From positions 23,322,592-23,386,591 of the forward strand of contig NC_135554.1 of the NCBI RefSeq assembly GCF_964340395.1: a stretch of 64,000 bases of DNA. Reading direction: 5' to 3'. This DNA comes from Glandiceps talaboti (Eukaryota > Hemichordata > Enteropneusta > Spengelidae). The notes beneath the pieces were generated by a model. It did no database searches. It was not told where the DNA came from and saw nothing but the letters and a program-made list of their open reading frames with translations. Every line of letters starts with the position of its first letter. The first letter of the stretch is position 1. Position numbers and translations under genes: made by a program. This document shows positions 14,138 to 24,625 of this stretch, in pieces.

Positions 14138-14484
14138 TTATGTTGATTTTTGCACTGCTTTCATATGGTGACATGGTTTTAACTTCATGGAAACAATGAT
14201 TTTCAGAATTTTTAACCCATTGTTCAATCCATTGGTCACATTCTTTCCCCCAAAAAAAGAAACTGAAATTTTGTTTGAAAATTCAAAAATAGCAGCAAAC
14301 TGATCAGATATATGTAGTTGTGATGACCAACATTCTGTTTCCAACTCTGTTGTTGATGATTTACTAAGTAAATCCAAAGAAATTCTGACAGGATGCTGAA
14401 AATATAACAAGTTCAAAAGGTCTCCAGCCAATCTTATGGAGAATAAGATAGCCAATAAGTTATTGAAACCAAGGTGTCTGATTT
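14138..14484 (-). CDS. coding-like fragment, unrecognised, 115 codons open
   Basis: An open frame runs on the minus strand from a TAA at 14483-14485 to its stop at 14138, with no Met near the start. It contains AGDLLNLLYFQHPVRISLDL, TELETECWSSQLHISDQFAA and FSNKISVSFFGGKNV. The composition is protein-like, and this could be an exon or a decayed transposon gene. I cannot name a family, and a chance open frame is possible. Confidence 0.25.
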
Positions 14485-14699
14485 AGCCCCTTTTTGACCT
14501 TTAAGAAAATTCATTTGAGAAATATGAGAAGCTTAAAGATATCCCAAGAGATTGAAACCTTCTTATTATCATTACATTCAAATAACATCATATTACGAGG
14601 TGTTGCTGGGTAGAGTATACTGCCTAAGGTATGTTGCGTTTAAAGTAACACCTTGCTTATATTTCGCCTGCAAATGTTTAACTTGAGACAATGTAAACA

Positions 14700-16060
14700 C
14701 TTTGGTGTGTTTACAGTTGCGTGGGAACTCAACCAAGGCTTGAATCAGGTATCGACTTTCGGAGTGTACGACGACAAAAAACAGGAAACTCTAGACCCAA
14801 GTATTCGATTTTTTGCCTCGTAAATCTTCCTGTATTAAAGTTTTGGAATTTTTTCTCAATTTTGTTAATGAAAAGAATGTATTACCGTATTACGCGATAT
14901 TACGCGAGTTACGTTCAAGGTGGTGGTGGGTCTGTGTTTTACACTGTTTAGAATAAAAGTTCTTTTGGGAATTTTTTAGAGCCCATATTGTGCAATAATT
15001 AGTACAAGGCTTAAACTTAATTACTCTGGCGACTAATCGGAACAATAGAAGCGATCGTCTTGTCCATGCGACATCCTGCTGTCGCTGTTACGGATACCTA
15101 CCCCGATCGATGTTCGGTATCTGCATATTTCTGTATGGTATTACTATTACGTGAGCTTTGATACGAATGACGGACAAATATAAACCCGTCGGGGGTAGCT
15201 GACCATTGCTCGCGCGAAACATTTTGATACGAGCCACATAAAAAAAGTTGCGTAGAAACAGACACACTATCTGATCGACCCCTATCTGATCACACTTGTG
15301 TAAGGTGGATATATTAACGCTATGTCGCCTGTCGGTTCAACGACAAGTTGACACTGACTCACGTGCTTACAACTCAACACGATCGATGTGTAGTATTTTG
15401 ATACAACTTGTCAAATGTTAGGTCCAATAGAAAATTGTACGCGCCTCTCATACCTTTGTAATATGGAAACATAAATTGAGATACCATACTTACATGTAAT
15501 ACATGGATTGCAAACGATCAAATAGTGGTACGAAATTGCAAACGCCTACACGCAACATATGTATCACACACGTAAACGTTGCTGATTTGTTTTGCCCGCA
15601 TAATCGGTCACTCGTCTCGATTGATCGGTAGCACTGTCACCGGTCGACAGAGTATGAGACCCGGGTACTGAGAAAGAGATGTACACAACAAACACAGACC
15701 GTGCACGAAAATATACATACCTCAACCAATAGATCTGATATTGAGAGAGCTGATCCACTGTGTACGTACTATATACACTATCAATGGAGAATGTTCACCA
15801 AAGTTTTGCAGCAGACAAAGCCGACAGACTATCATTCATTCAAAAATGGCGGAGGATCTCGTACGCATGTCTGTCCCATTTCCGTGTTTTAATCCATGTT
15901 TATATTTCGAACATTGGCGTTAGAGGGCAGTATTTCAAATTTATAATTGCAGCTGCATATCGCATGCGAGCCAGCTGTAGGGCCGATTGAGGACAGCTGT
16001 ACCCGTTGGAACATTACACCTGTACCTGACAAAATTTGCATTCTACAAGTACAACGGTCT
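14700..16060. promoter_or_regulatory. CpG-richer promoter-like region
   Basis: CpG is noticeably more frequent here than in the flanks (for example CTCGCGCGAAAC, TCGACTTTCGG, CGATCGATG). It ends around ATGGCGGAGGAT at 15846 and GTTAGAGGGCAGTA. This is consistent with an unmethylated promoter, for the unrecognised plus-strand gene or a divergent one. It is a visual judgement, not a computed one. Confidence 0.45.
15846..15860 (+). CDS. possible first exon of an unrecognised gene (MAEDL)
   Basis: ATGGCGGAGGATCTC lies in AAAAATGG context inside a CpG-richer stretch and is followed by GTACGC, a weak donor. It would join in phase 0 to the exon at 16541. Without the splice the frame reads 25 codons to a stop. 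This is inferred; no homology is recognised. Confidence 0.3.
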
Positions 16061-16113
16061 ACCAGGTCCCACATACTAAATGAAAAATGATGCCCGAAGA
16101 AATGTTACATAAA

Positions 16114-16151
16114 GCATGGATGTATTAGTGATCTCACTAATACATCCATGC
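16114..16151. repeat. perfect 38-bp palindrome
   Basis: Arm GCATGGATGTATTAGTGA (16114-16131), a TC spacer, then its exact reverse complement (16134-16151). The terminal word CTAATACATCCATG recurs at about 17114-17127 next to another small hairpin (TAGGAG-AGA-CTCCTA). Confidence 0.95.
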
Positions 16152-16540
16152 ATAAAGCGACTCTTTTCACCGTTTGACATGATTCATTTCATAACATTGC
16201 TCCGCCATCGATTAATATATTATTTGTCACGCATCGCATACAGTTCACAGTACTGTGAATGAAACATAGTTTAATTACATTTTCTTCTGAACAAAATTGA
16301 TGGACCCAGCTTCTGATAAATTTATGAATGCCAAATTGCTTATGTCATTAGGGCTTATATAGAAAAATGTACCTCATATGCTACTAGTTTTATGAAGGAA
16401 AAAGAATGTATTCCTATTCAATTGTATTGAGTTATAAAGCTGCAAATACAAATAAAATATATAGAATGTATTATTAGGCCCGAGGTATCGAATTCTAAAA
16501 CCCCTTCTAAACTTGATGTTTGCATGATCATGTTTCTCAG

Positions 16541-16726
16541 GAAGGAGTACAATCAATCCTTCTAAATGTCAGCCTTGTACGCATAAATCATAGCCCAGAG
16601 ATTTACCTACCTGACTCAACAGACTGGCTTGACAGTATAGTTATGGTTAACGGCTGTAAGTCTCTGTGTGTGCTACATAAATCAGGGAATCCACATGTTA
16701 TAGATATATCGGTCCTTATCAATTCA
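16541..16726 (+). CDS. probable internal exon of an unrecognised plus-strand gene
   Basis: Sixty-two codons are open from the acceptor TGTTTCTCAG to the strong donor TTCA|GTAAGT, phase 0 at both ends. They read EGVQSILLNVSLVRINHSPE, then IYLPDSTDWLDSIVMVNGCK, and end HVIDISVLINS. The alternating hydrophobic pattern looks like a real beta-rich domain, but I do not recognise the family. The upstream CpG-rich region and ATGGCGGAG start fit a gene 5' end. Further exons could not be placed with confidence; open stretches at about 17730-17880 and 21870-22060 are possible but their phases do not join cleanly. Confidence 0.45.
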
Positions 16727-17657
16727 GTAAGTAATTTCCTACAGTTAACTTCATTTTCATAATTTCTTGAACGTATCGTATCTATTCTGTGAGTATGAGA
16801 ACAAAAATGCTTTGTGAATTAACTGAAAAAAACTAAATAAAATAAATGAAACAAGCATAACAAACATAAAGTGAGTTAATACAAGCATAATAAACTTTAG
16901 CTTATCGCTAAACATATAGCACAGAAATACAGGCGCGGCGTATCGGCAGGTGAGCGGCTCAACAGTGTTGAACGTGCATAAGCAGTTGCTCAGAGTTTTT
17001 GCTTCCATTACTATCTTATGGAGGCAGAAGCATCTTTGATTTGCCTCTCGCCCCACGAAAGACATTGTCAATCTAGCTATTAACATGTATGCACGGGCTA
17101 GCTAGGAGAGACTCCTAATACATCCATGTCTTTAGTTTCTTGGGGCGTTTGAAAATTCTCTGAATGTGTGAATTTGAATACTTTATCGTTTTTCTCAACG
17201 AAATCTATCGTTCTATGTTTCTGAGGCTTGAGAACATGGTACGCTTGAAGCTTCACACAACTTTACCTTCACGTGAATCAATACATCCCCGGGGTAAACC
17301 ACCTGACATTTATTTTTTCACGTAGATAGTGTACAGTAACGTAAGTATTATATTGGCATTGTTCAATCTTCAAAGTAAACAAATCCTATAAAAAGAAAAT
17401 GCAAAACTCGTGAAGGACGTAGAGCAGGTCCCCCCCCCCCCCATTTTTTCAGCTATAAAAGGGACGCCCTGTGATCAAATATACATATACGTGCATGCGC
17501 CAAAAGAAAGAACGTCGCGACAATGATACTAGAGGGCGCCACCACATGGCAGCCACTAAATCTGATATAAAATTTGATTTTTTACTTTATTGGAGTGTCT
17601 ATGCCAACACACTTGCAAACATTGACAGATAGAACAACAAACAGACAGCAGCACACA

Positions 17658-17712
17658 TTACTGTAATTCTGTGCAAATATTTCTCTGAAATATTTGCACA
17701 GAATTACAGTAA
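17658..17712. repeat. perfect 26-bp inverted repeat with 3-base loop
   Basis: The left arm (17658-17683) begins TTACTGTAATTCTGTG; the loop is TCT; the right arm (17687-17712) is the exact reverse complement. All 26 pairs match, which is far from chance. Confidence 0.95.
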
Positions 17713-18204
17713 AAACTTTTTTCCCTCAACAAGGTGATTTTTTAATTATCCATTGCCATGTATCTATGTCAAGTACAGGAAATTTAACTTTGGACAGTAT
17801 ATACACCAGGCAGGAAGTCTGTAGATGGTGTGACAGAGGTGTAGTACGTCATACAAGTTTTTATCTAAATTGTGATTTTCACATTTTTAATTTTTTCCCT
17901 GTGAAACTGAATATGCTATTATTTTTTTTAAGGTAATATTTGTTAACAAGCAATACTAGATATACTAGTATATCATTGTACATTCATGATTCATTTCAAT
18001 AATTATACAATGTACAAATCAGGTTAGTCAGGCTACTTGCAATTGAACATATAATATGATATTTATACCCAGGTCATTCTACAGCATCACAATACTCATC
18101 TAATGATTTACAAAGGTTGTTTATGCATAAGCAGTTCAAAGTTGTTAGCATTTAGCTTGGTTGATGATCCTCATCAGAATGACAAATTCCATAGTTACAG
18201 CTGA

Positions 18205-18218
18205 CCACTAGGTGGCAG
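18205..18218 (+). promoter_or_regulatory. CTCF-like site
   Basis: CCACTAGGTGGCAG fits the CTCF core CCASYAGRKGGCRS known across bilaterians. Two weaker cores lie nearby: TAGAGGGCAG (15921-15930) and CTAGAGGGCGCC (17529-17540). Binding is inferred. Confidence 0.45.
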
Positions 18219-18354
18219 TATAATCAGCCAGTTGTAGATGTTAGATACTCATCTACATCGTTAGTTCTGCGATGCTTGAAATATGAATCAAAACTTTCAG
18301 AATCACCACTATTTCTTCAATTTTTCTTAACTTAACATTCGGCAGGAATTATTA

Positions 18355-18503
18355 TAGTATTCTCCGCTTTTTTTTTTCATCTAGCCAGAAATACTCATGA
18401 CCTAATGGTATTGGCACAACACATATTTGACTGGAAAAGTCCAGGCCCCTTATGTGACTCATATTTTTCACGGCTAAATGTAGATAAATACTGAGGAATA
18501 ATA
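18355..18503. mobile_element. hairpin family H, copy B (diverged)
   Basis: Ends TATTCTCCGC and GAGGAATAATA bracket ACTCATGACCTAATGG and CCCCTTATGTGACTCATATT. The centre is diverged. The flank at 18250-18350 carries the family's extended segment (ATATGAATCAAAACTTTC). Confidence 0.65.
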
Positions 18504-18699
18504 ATTACAATTACATTTATTGGCATCTATATTTTGTTTGGTTGTTTGTAAATTGCATTGACCATTTGTAGCTTGGTATGTAAGTGTAGTAAACAACTAA
18601 TATTGTGTATGAATCAACAGAATACAGCAGTTGACATTATTATCACTATGAAGACACACACCACACAATGACTATGGTATATACAATGTAATAATAACA

Positions 18700-19035
18700 C
18701 AGTCATTTATTATATAGTGCTTTCCCACACACAACTCTAAGTACCTTACAAGTATAACTTTTGGTATGGACCTATAATGGCACAACAATCCTTTATATCT
18801 CAACTCCCTTGGGATCATACAAATCATTGCAGTCTCTATAAGTGCATATGATTAAAGCATCCATAATGCAACCTTTATCCTACCAGGTCCCCAATTATAC
18901 AGCTGGGTTGACTGGCACATAATGGTGGTTCAAATCTTGCTCAAGAACTTTTAGCCATTCAGAAACAAACGGCAGTGGCAGAGGTTGAACTGATAACTTG
19001 TAGATTCCCAGTCAGTCATTCTAATCATCCTGTCA
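18700..19035. repeat. decayed interspersed repeat with tRNA-like end
   Basis: CTACCAGGTCCCCAATTATA, CAGCTGGGTTGACTGG and a GGTTGAACTGATAACTTG segment resemble a dispersed repeat, common in invertebrate genomes, that ends in a tRNA-like B-box region. The resemblance is from memory of the pattern. A similar fragment may start at 29427. Confidence 0.4.
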
Positions 19036-19429
19036 CTTGGACTCTAAATGATGGGTATGTGTAGAAACACAAATTGTACATGTACACTTGCAAGTTAGAG
19101 ACCAAGAAGGGTGAATCTTTGGTCTAGTGACTGTTCTGTTTACAATTTCTGCATAAAATGATGAGTTTGGAACATCATGCATCATCGTTATAAGAGGCAG
19201 TGCCCAGAGAGAACATTGCATTAAGCTCATGAGTTGTACAGTATTTGTCAACTGGGTCATATGGATGATAACCAGGTGGTGATAAAACATCTTTGAGTAA
19301 GTTGGACAATGAGAGGTTACCTTATATTACAGATAGACTCCAAAAATAAGCCAAAGTTTCAGCTGCTGTGTCATAACTTACTACAAATAAAATAACCAAA
19401 TCTTCATTTGTTAAATTAGATATTAATTC

Positions 19430-19627
19430 TTGGTACCTGCAATAGCATTTCACCTCATACTAGAGAGTCAAAATAGAACAAGAAGATCAACTTTTGTTCA
19501 CATGTACTCATAGTAATGCATGTGTAACATGTGGAGAAAGTTATGGTGTCAACCAAGAAATCGAATAGTCATTATTTTCATCACAAACCCATAGTGTAAA
19601 TGGTAAAATTCTATTGCAGGTACCAAA
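19430..19627. mobile_element. TTGGTACCTG inverted-repeat element, copy 1
   Basis: The left end TTGGTACCTGCAATAGCATT is matched in reverse at the right end (ATTCTATTGCAGGTACCAA), about 198 bases apart. There is no coding capacity. The interior shares a CATACTAGAGxGTCAAAATA segment with sequence near 61690. It is probably a MITE; the target duplication is not clear. Confidence 0.7.
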
Positions 19628-19912
19628 AATCACACAACTTCAAAACCTAGCACTTAGGAAATAAACTATACTGGCACAACTTATCAGAATGATAGTGTAA
19701 ATATATTAAATACTAAGTACACACAAACAATTGAGGTATCTCAAAATCCACAAACTGAAACAGCACACAGCTGGTTAAAAAAAAATAACAACAAAACTGG
19801 AATGTGTAAGATATTAATAACTGTAAATGTAAATTTTCTTCTGATTTCCAGAACTAAAACAAAATCAAATTAAACATTCTAAAACAAAAATGAAAACATT
19901 ACTTGGTAATTC

Positions 19913-20036
19913 TTGGTACCTGTAATAGCATTTTACCTCATGTTCATATATGCCTTGGAGTGTGGAAGTTATGGTTTTGAGTAAAAAAGGGAACAGTCGT
20001 AGGTGGTAGAATTCTACTGCAGGTACTGAGAACTAC
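19913..20036. mobile_element. TTGGTACCTG inverted-repeat element, copy 2, fused to the satellite
   Basis: The left end TTGGTACCTGTAATAGCATT is present. The right end GAATTCTACTGCAGGTACTG runs straight into the first satellite unit, whose own GCGGGTACTGAGAACTAC resembles this right end plus flank. Confidence 0.65.
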
Positions 20037-20985
20037 AACCTTTTTCACTGAAGTGCTACATCAGTGTGAATGGTTCGACCCTGGATTGCGGGTAGTGAGA
20101 ACTACAACCCTTTTCACTGAAGTGTTACATCAGTGTGAATGGTTCGACCCTGGATTGTGGGTACTAAGAACTACAACCTTTTTCACTGAAGTGCTACATC
20201 AGTGTGAATGGTTCGACCCTGGATTGCGGGTACAGAGAACTACAACCTTTTTCACTGAAGTGCTTCATCAGTGTGAATGGTTCGACCCTGGATTGCAGGT
20301 ACAGAGAACTACAACCCTTTTCAATGAAGTGCTTCATCAGTGTGAATGGTTCGACCCTGGATTGCGGGTACAGAAAACTACAACCCTTTTCACTGAAGTG
20401 CTTCATCAGTGTGAATGGTTCGACCCTGGATTGTGGGTACTGAGAACTACAACTCTTTTCACTGAAGTGCTACATCAATGTGAATGGTTCGACCCTGGAT
20501 TACGAGTAGTGAGAACTACAACCCTTTTCACTGAAGTGCTTCATCAGTGTGAATTGTTCGACCCTGGATCGTGGGTAGAGAACTACAACTCTTTTCACTA
20601 AAGTGCTTCATCAATGTGAATGGTTCGACCCTGGATCGTGGGTAGAGAACTACAACTCTTTTCACTAAAGTGCTACATCAATGTGAATGGTTCGACCCTG
20701 GATCGTGGGTAGAGAACTACAACTCTTTTCACTAAAGTGCTACATCAATGTGAATGGTTCGACCCTGGATCGTGGGTAGAGAACTACAACCCTTTTCACT
20801 AAAGTGCTACATCAATGTGAATGGTTCGACCCTGGATTGTGGGTACTGAGAACTACAACCCTTTTCACTAAAGTGCTACATCAATGTGAATGGTTCGACC
20901 CTGGATTGTGGGTACTGAGAACTACAACTCTTTTCACTGAAGTGCTACATCAATGTGAATGGTTCGACCCTGGATTGTCACAGAC
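20036..20985. repeat. 69/67-bp satellite, fourteen units
   Basis: Fourteen head-to-tail units are marked by GGTTCGACCCTGGAT (one has TGTTCGACC). The first seven or so are 69 bases apart, the middle ones 67 (missing two bases at GGGTAGAG), and the last ones 69 again. Because 69 is a multiple of three and one frame lacks stops, it creates a 182-codon open frame with a 23-residue repeat (HQCEWFDPGL). That is best read as a by-product. The array abuts and overlaps the right end of the element at 19913. Confidence 0.95.
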
Positions 20986-22866
20986 TGAACATACAGGTAT
21001 AAATTTTTATGTAAATTTACAACTCAAAAAAAAATCTTATATAAGTTGGCCTATCTGGTTGAAATAAGTGTCAATATCTTATTAGCATACTTTAATCAAA
21101 TCAATCTTGGGGTTCATATTTTTGCAAACCAGAGAAAAATTTTCCACCGACAACGAAATGTCCAGGGTCCTATGTTAGTGTTACTCTAGAGAAGGCAGTG
21201 GATTAAAATGTATTATTCGGGCATACAAATTAGTGTAGGTTTGAACTGATGATAAAAAAATAGGAAGTATCAGGCAACTGTAAATCCTGTAGTAATCAAC
21301 TGAATGTCCCTACGCAATGAAGTATTTTTACAGCTAGTATATATAGTTGTAACAGTTTACTGAGAACTGCTGTATTTCAATGAATCCTAGCATACATCAA
21401 TGAAATATTTCTGTCTGTTACGAGATGCACTGTATGCTTTCCTAACTGACATGATTTACTACCCACATATACAGTAGACTGTGCACACTAACTAGGGGTT
21501 ACAGCTGTTATATGACAAAGAGTCCTGGATGTATTGTTCCCTTTATACAATGTTTTCAATCAAATAACCCAGAATTAAAAATATCAATGTGCCTTTCCAT
21601 TACGTAATAAAAAAAAATGTTTTCAAAATTCAGAAATATGAAATAAGCAAAAAAATAAAATAAAAATAGTACACATATATCAGAAGTAATTGCCCACTCA
21701 CGTAATATACTTTGGTACTGAAAAGTCTGTCTATATCAGTGTTTTCTTTTTGAAACACAAAACTTACTTTTGTACACCGCAAAAGAAAACTTCCAATGAT
21801 TACAATAGTAGGCAATATCTAATACTCTGCTGACATCACAATACAAATTTGAAAACATAATTGAAAGTAAATACAGGCGTTGACATTATTAGGAAATTTG
21901 TGTCAATCTCCCCCGTCACTTGCTACGACTAGTAAACATCTACCAGTACATTTGTTAGAATGCTATAAAAAAAGATATGGTACTCTATCTTTGGTTAATA
22001 CTCTCATGCGTTGCTCTACTGTCATGAAATATTTTAACACAAAGACACACAAAAGGACTTTTGTTGCATTGTGCATAATTTTATGTTTTAAATTTCCTTA
22101 CATTATGTCTATATGCATGTCATGGATTGAGTGAATGTGAATGAGTGATTGAATAATTCAAATTTAGTGGTATGTCATTTGTTCATAACGTGGTTAAACT
22201 TAACTCTCTCATTTTACAATGACATTTGATATACAGTTGTCTAACTTTACGTAATGCATATAAACAAAAGCCATTATCACTGATTTTTTTTTGCAAGACT
22301 GGATAACATATAAAGGCAGCATTGCAATGTTTGATAAATTTCTACGTGACTGAGAGTGGAACAAAATAAGATAGTACTATTCAATTCCAAAACTGAAGAA
22401 ATTAACTTCACTTCTTAAAAAAATAGTCCAGGAACGTGTAAACATTTTTACTCTCACATATGTTGAAATTGCTGATTATTGGTTTATGCCTTAGTTAGAA
22501 CAAAACAGAGTGCAAAATCAACTCTCAAGTGCTGTTCTGATAGTCTCTGCTACAGCGATATAGAAGAAAATGTAGGTGTGCCACACACACACACACACAT
22601 TTTATAGTCTTTGAAACAAACAGTACAATAACAGTAAAATTAGACACTGAAACTGAATTGCAAACAATCTACCAATGAAATAACAAGTATTACTATAATA
22701 CCATACTCAAACGAAGTTATTGTCTTTGAACAGAAAATATGGAGTATATACCTGAGCCATTCTATGTAAGGACAACCCATGTCCACGTCACTGGTTTTTC
22801 GGTGCTCAAAATATGAGTTAAAACGTTCCAAATCACCATACTTTTCATGATTTTTCATACTAATCA

Positions 22867-23020
22867 TATTATTCCCCAATGTTTTACTTCATTATGTTGG
22901 AAAATACTTGTGACCTAAGGGTTTTGTCACTACTTGTCTAGTGACTCATAGTGACAAGGCCCCTTAGGTCACTCATATTTTTTCCTTGGCTGAAAGAAGA
23001 AAAATATTGGGGAATAATAT
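22867..23020. mobile_element. hairpin family H, copy C
   Basis: Terminal inverted repeat TATTATTCCCCAATGTTTT / AAAATATTGGGGAATAATA. Inside is a second palindrome, GTGACCTAAGGGTTTTGTCA paired with TGACAAGGCCCCTTAGGTCA. This is the best-preserved copy. Confidence 0.8.
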
Positions 23021-23135
23021 ATAAATATTCTATATCTCTTATGTATTTATTCTCAAACTAAACCTCAATGTCTTTCCAACCTGACTCAGAAACTCTCTCC
23101 ATGATATCTTTATTGGTTAAACTGTTGTTCGTTTA

Positions 23136-23300
23136 CTTGGATGCAGTGTGCCCTCTAAACCAATTTGACACACCACTGACACACACAATGGTGTTCCCCC
23201 ATCTATTACCATGCGGTGTCTCACAAGAAAGGCAAATTTTTATCATTGTGACCCAGAGCAACAAAATTTGGCTATCATTAGAGGGCACACTCCTTGGATG
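23136..23300. mobile_element. hAT-type MITE, 149 bp, with 8-bp target duplication
   Basis: The element spans 23144-23292. Its ends are CAGTGTGCCCTCTAA and TTAGAGGGCACACTC, and it is flanked on both sides by CTTGGATG (23136-23143 and 23293-23300). An 8-bp duplication plus a CAGTG end is the hAT signature (established for the superfamily). It has no transposase and is non-autonomous. Related interior sequence lies near 485-560 and 61060-61125. Confidence 0.85.
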
Positions 23301-24224
23301 TCAAATGTTATAAGTACAGACTCTTATATGTCATTCACATAGAGAGGCCTTTAAGTTGTAGACTATACTTAGTCTACACTCTGTAAATTTACCCTATCTT
23401 CACTTACTTCTAGTCTTGCCTGACACTCATACAATACCCTAAATAGTGAGGAAAGGAGAGCTATGAAAAAATCTAAACCTAACTATCTACCCTTGCCTTG
23501 TTTTTACATATCCATAAATCAGTATAAAGTTATATCAAAATTGGCATTTAGTATTTGTAAAAAGTTTACCTTACTACAATAAAAACAATTTGCTATTACC
23601 GTTATTTGTTCCTTGGCATTTTCTTAGACCGAGAGTGCCTATATGTCAAACTTTTCAGCAATTCATAAATATTGACCAAATGTAAATTATGTGACATCTA
23701 TATAAAGAGTAATTTGATGGGTTTCTATTTTCTTGAAATATTGCATTGTGAGCCAAATAAAACCATTATTTTATACAGTAACAGTGCTGCTGTAGCAATT
23801 TTGGTAATTTAGAATATTCTTAACTTATTTCTTTTTAAAATCTTTTCAATTTTATTTTTATTACTTGAAAACTTTTTGGCACATATCACATTCTTCAGCA
23901 TACCTTTCTTCTTTGCTTGAGTTCCATAAAAAAAAAATTGTATGCAAAATTGTACAATATGGGACTTGTATACTTTTTGTGTAACTATCTCCTGTGATGC
24001 AAACATTCAACATAGCCAAGTGTTAACATGGATGAAATATCAGCAATAAAACACAGTATATATAAGCTTTAGTAAATTAATAAATATATCAATCAGACAG
24101 TTTAAATTGGTAGGAATAAATAGAAATACATATCTTCAAATATGTAATTAGTCTTGTAAAAGTAGTAAATAAGTTTTGTGAGTATGATTTCTTTGAAAGG
24201 TATTCACAGGATCCCAACACCAGG

Positions 24225-24230
24225 TTTATT
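24225..24230 (-). terminator. candidate FBXW9 polyadenylation signal AATAAA
   Basis: AATAAA on the minus strand, about 400 bases past the FBXW9 stop codon. A second match lies at 23851-23856. In such AT-rich DNA these hexamers arise often by chance, so which one is used is unknown. Confidence 0.3.
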
Positions 24231-24625
24231 TTAATGAATTTATGAAGCACATACATGTATGCTTCTTGGTCTTCAAAGTATACAACCGCGCTCAATCTTT
24301 GGTTCTCTTAGTGAAAGAAATGGACTTACCCTGTATAAATTAGACAATTTGCTTGCTCAAACACAGAAGTCGGTGTAAAATACACATATAAAAGCCTCAC
24401 AAGTAATCGTGATATAAAGCAAAGTCAAACTTGAGGTAAACTATTGCTATACTGGACTAAACTTTGACATGAATGCTACGACAAATGTGTTCAAAACCTT
24501 TCCTGTCTGTCAAAAATTAGGACTTCTTGTAGTTCAAATGCTATAAAAAGCAGCTACCATTAATGTAGATCACTTGCTTTAACTGCATGTGGCATACAAG
24601 CTTCTTTGATTAGTTATTACCCTCA

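Larger units (their letters stand above)
16727..24620. other. gene-poor repeat region left of FBXW9
   Basis: It holds a perfect 26-bp hairpin, a CTCF-like site, two hairpin-family copies, a decayed interspersed repeat, the TTGGTACCTG elements with the 69-bp satellite, and a hAT-type MITE. FBXW9's 3' UTR should occupy the right end. Other open frames (for example 21880-22134) are unassigned. Confidence 0.6.

Noticed and set aside
17658-17712. Pre-microRNA
   Set aside because: The stem is only 26 bp with a 3-base loop and perfect pairing; a normal precursor needs a longer stem, a larger loop and usually mismatches.
17694-17936. Second exon of the unrecognised gene (frame with EVCRWCDRG)
   Set aside because: The plausible acceptor CAACAAG gives phase 2, which does not join the phase-0 donor at 16726; it would need the internal donor GGCT|GTAAGT, so it remains unproven.
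20053-20601. A 182-codon open frame with 23-residue repeats as a gene
   Set aside because: The unit length of 69 bases is a multiple of three, so any stop-free frame extends through the array; the opposite strand and another frame are also open, and later 67-base units break it.
20036-20985. tRNA or Pol III gene cluster suggested by GGTTCGACCC
   Set aside because: The B-box-like word is present, but there is no A-box at the right distance and no cloverleaf can be formed from the unit.
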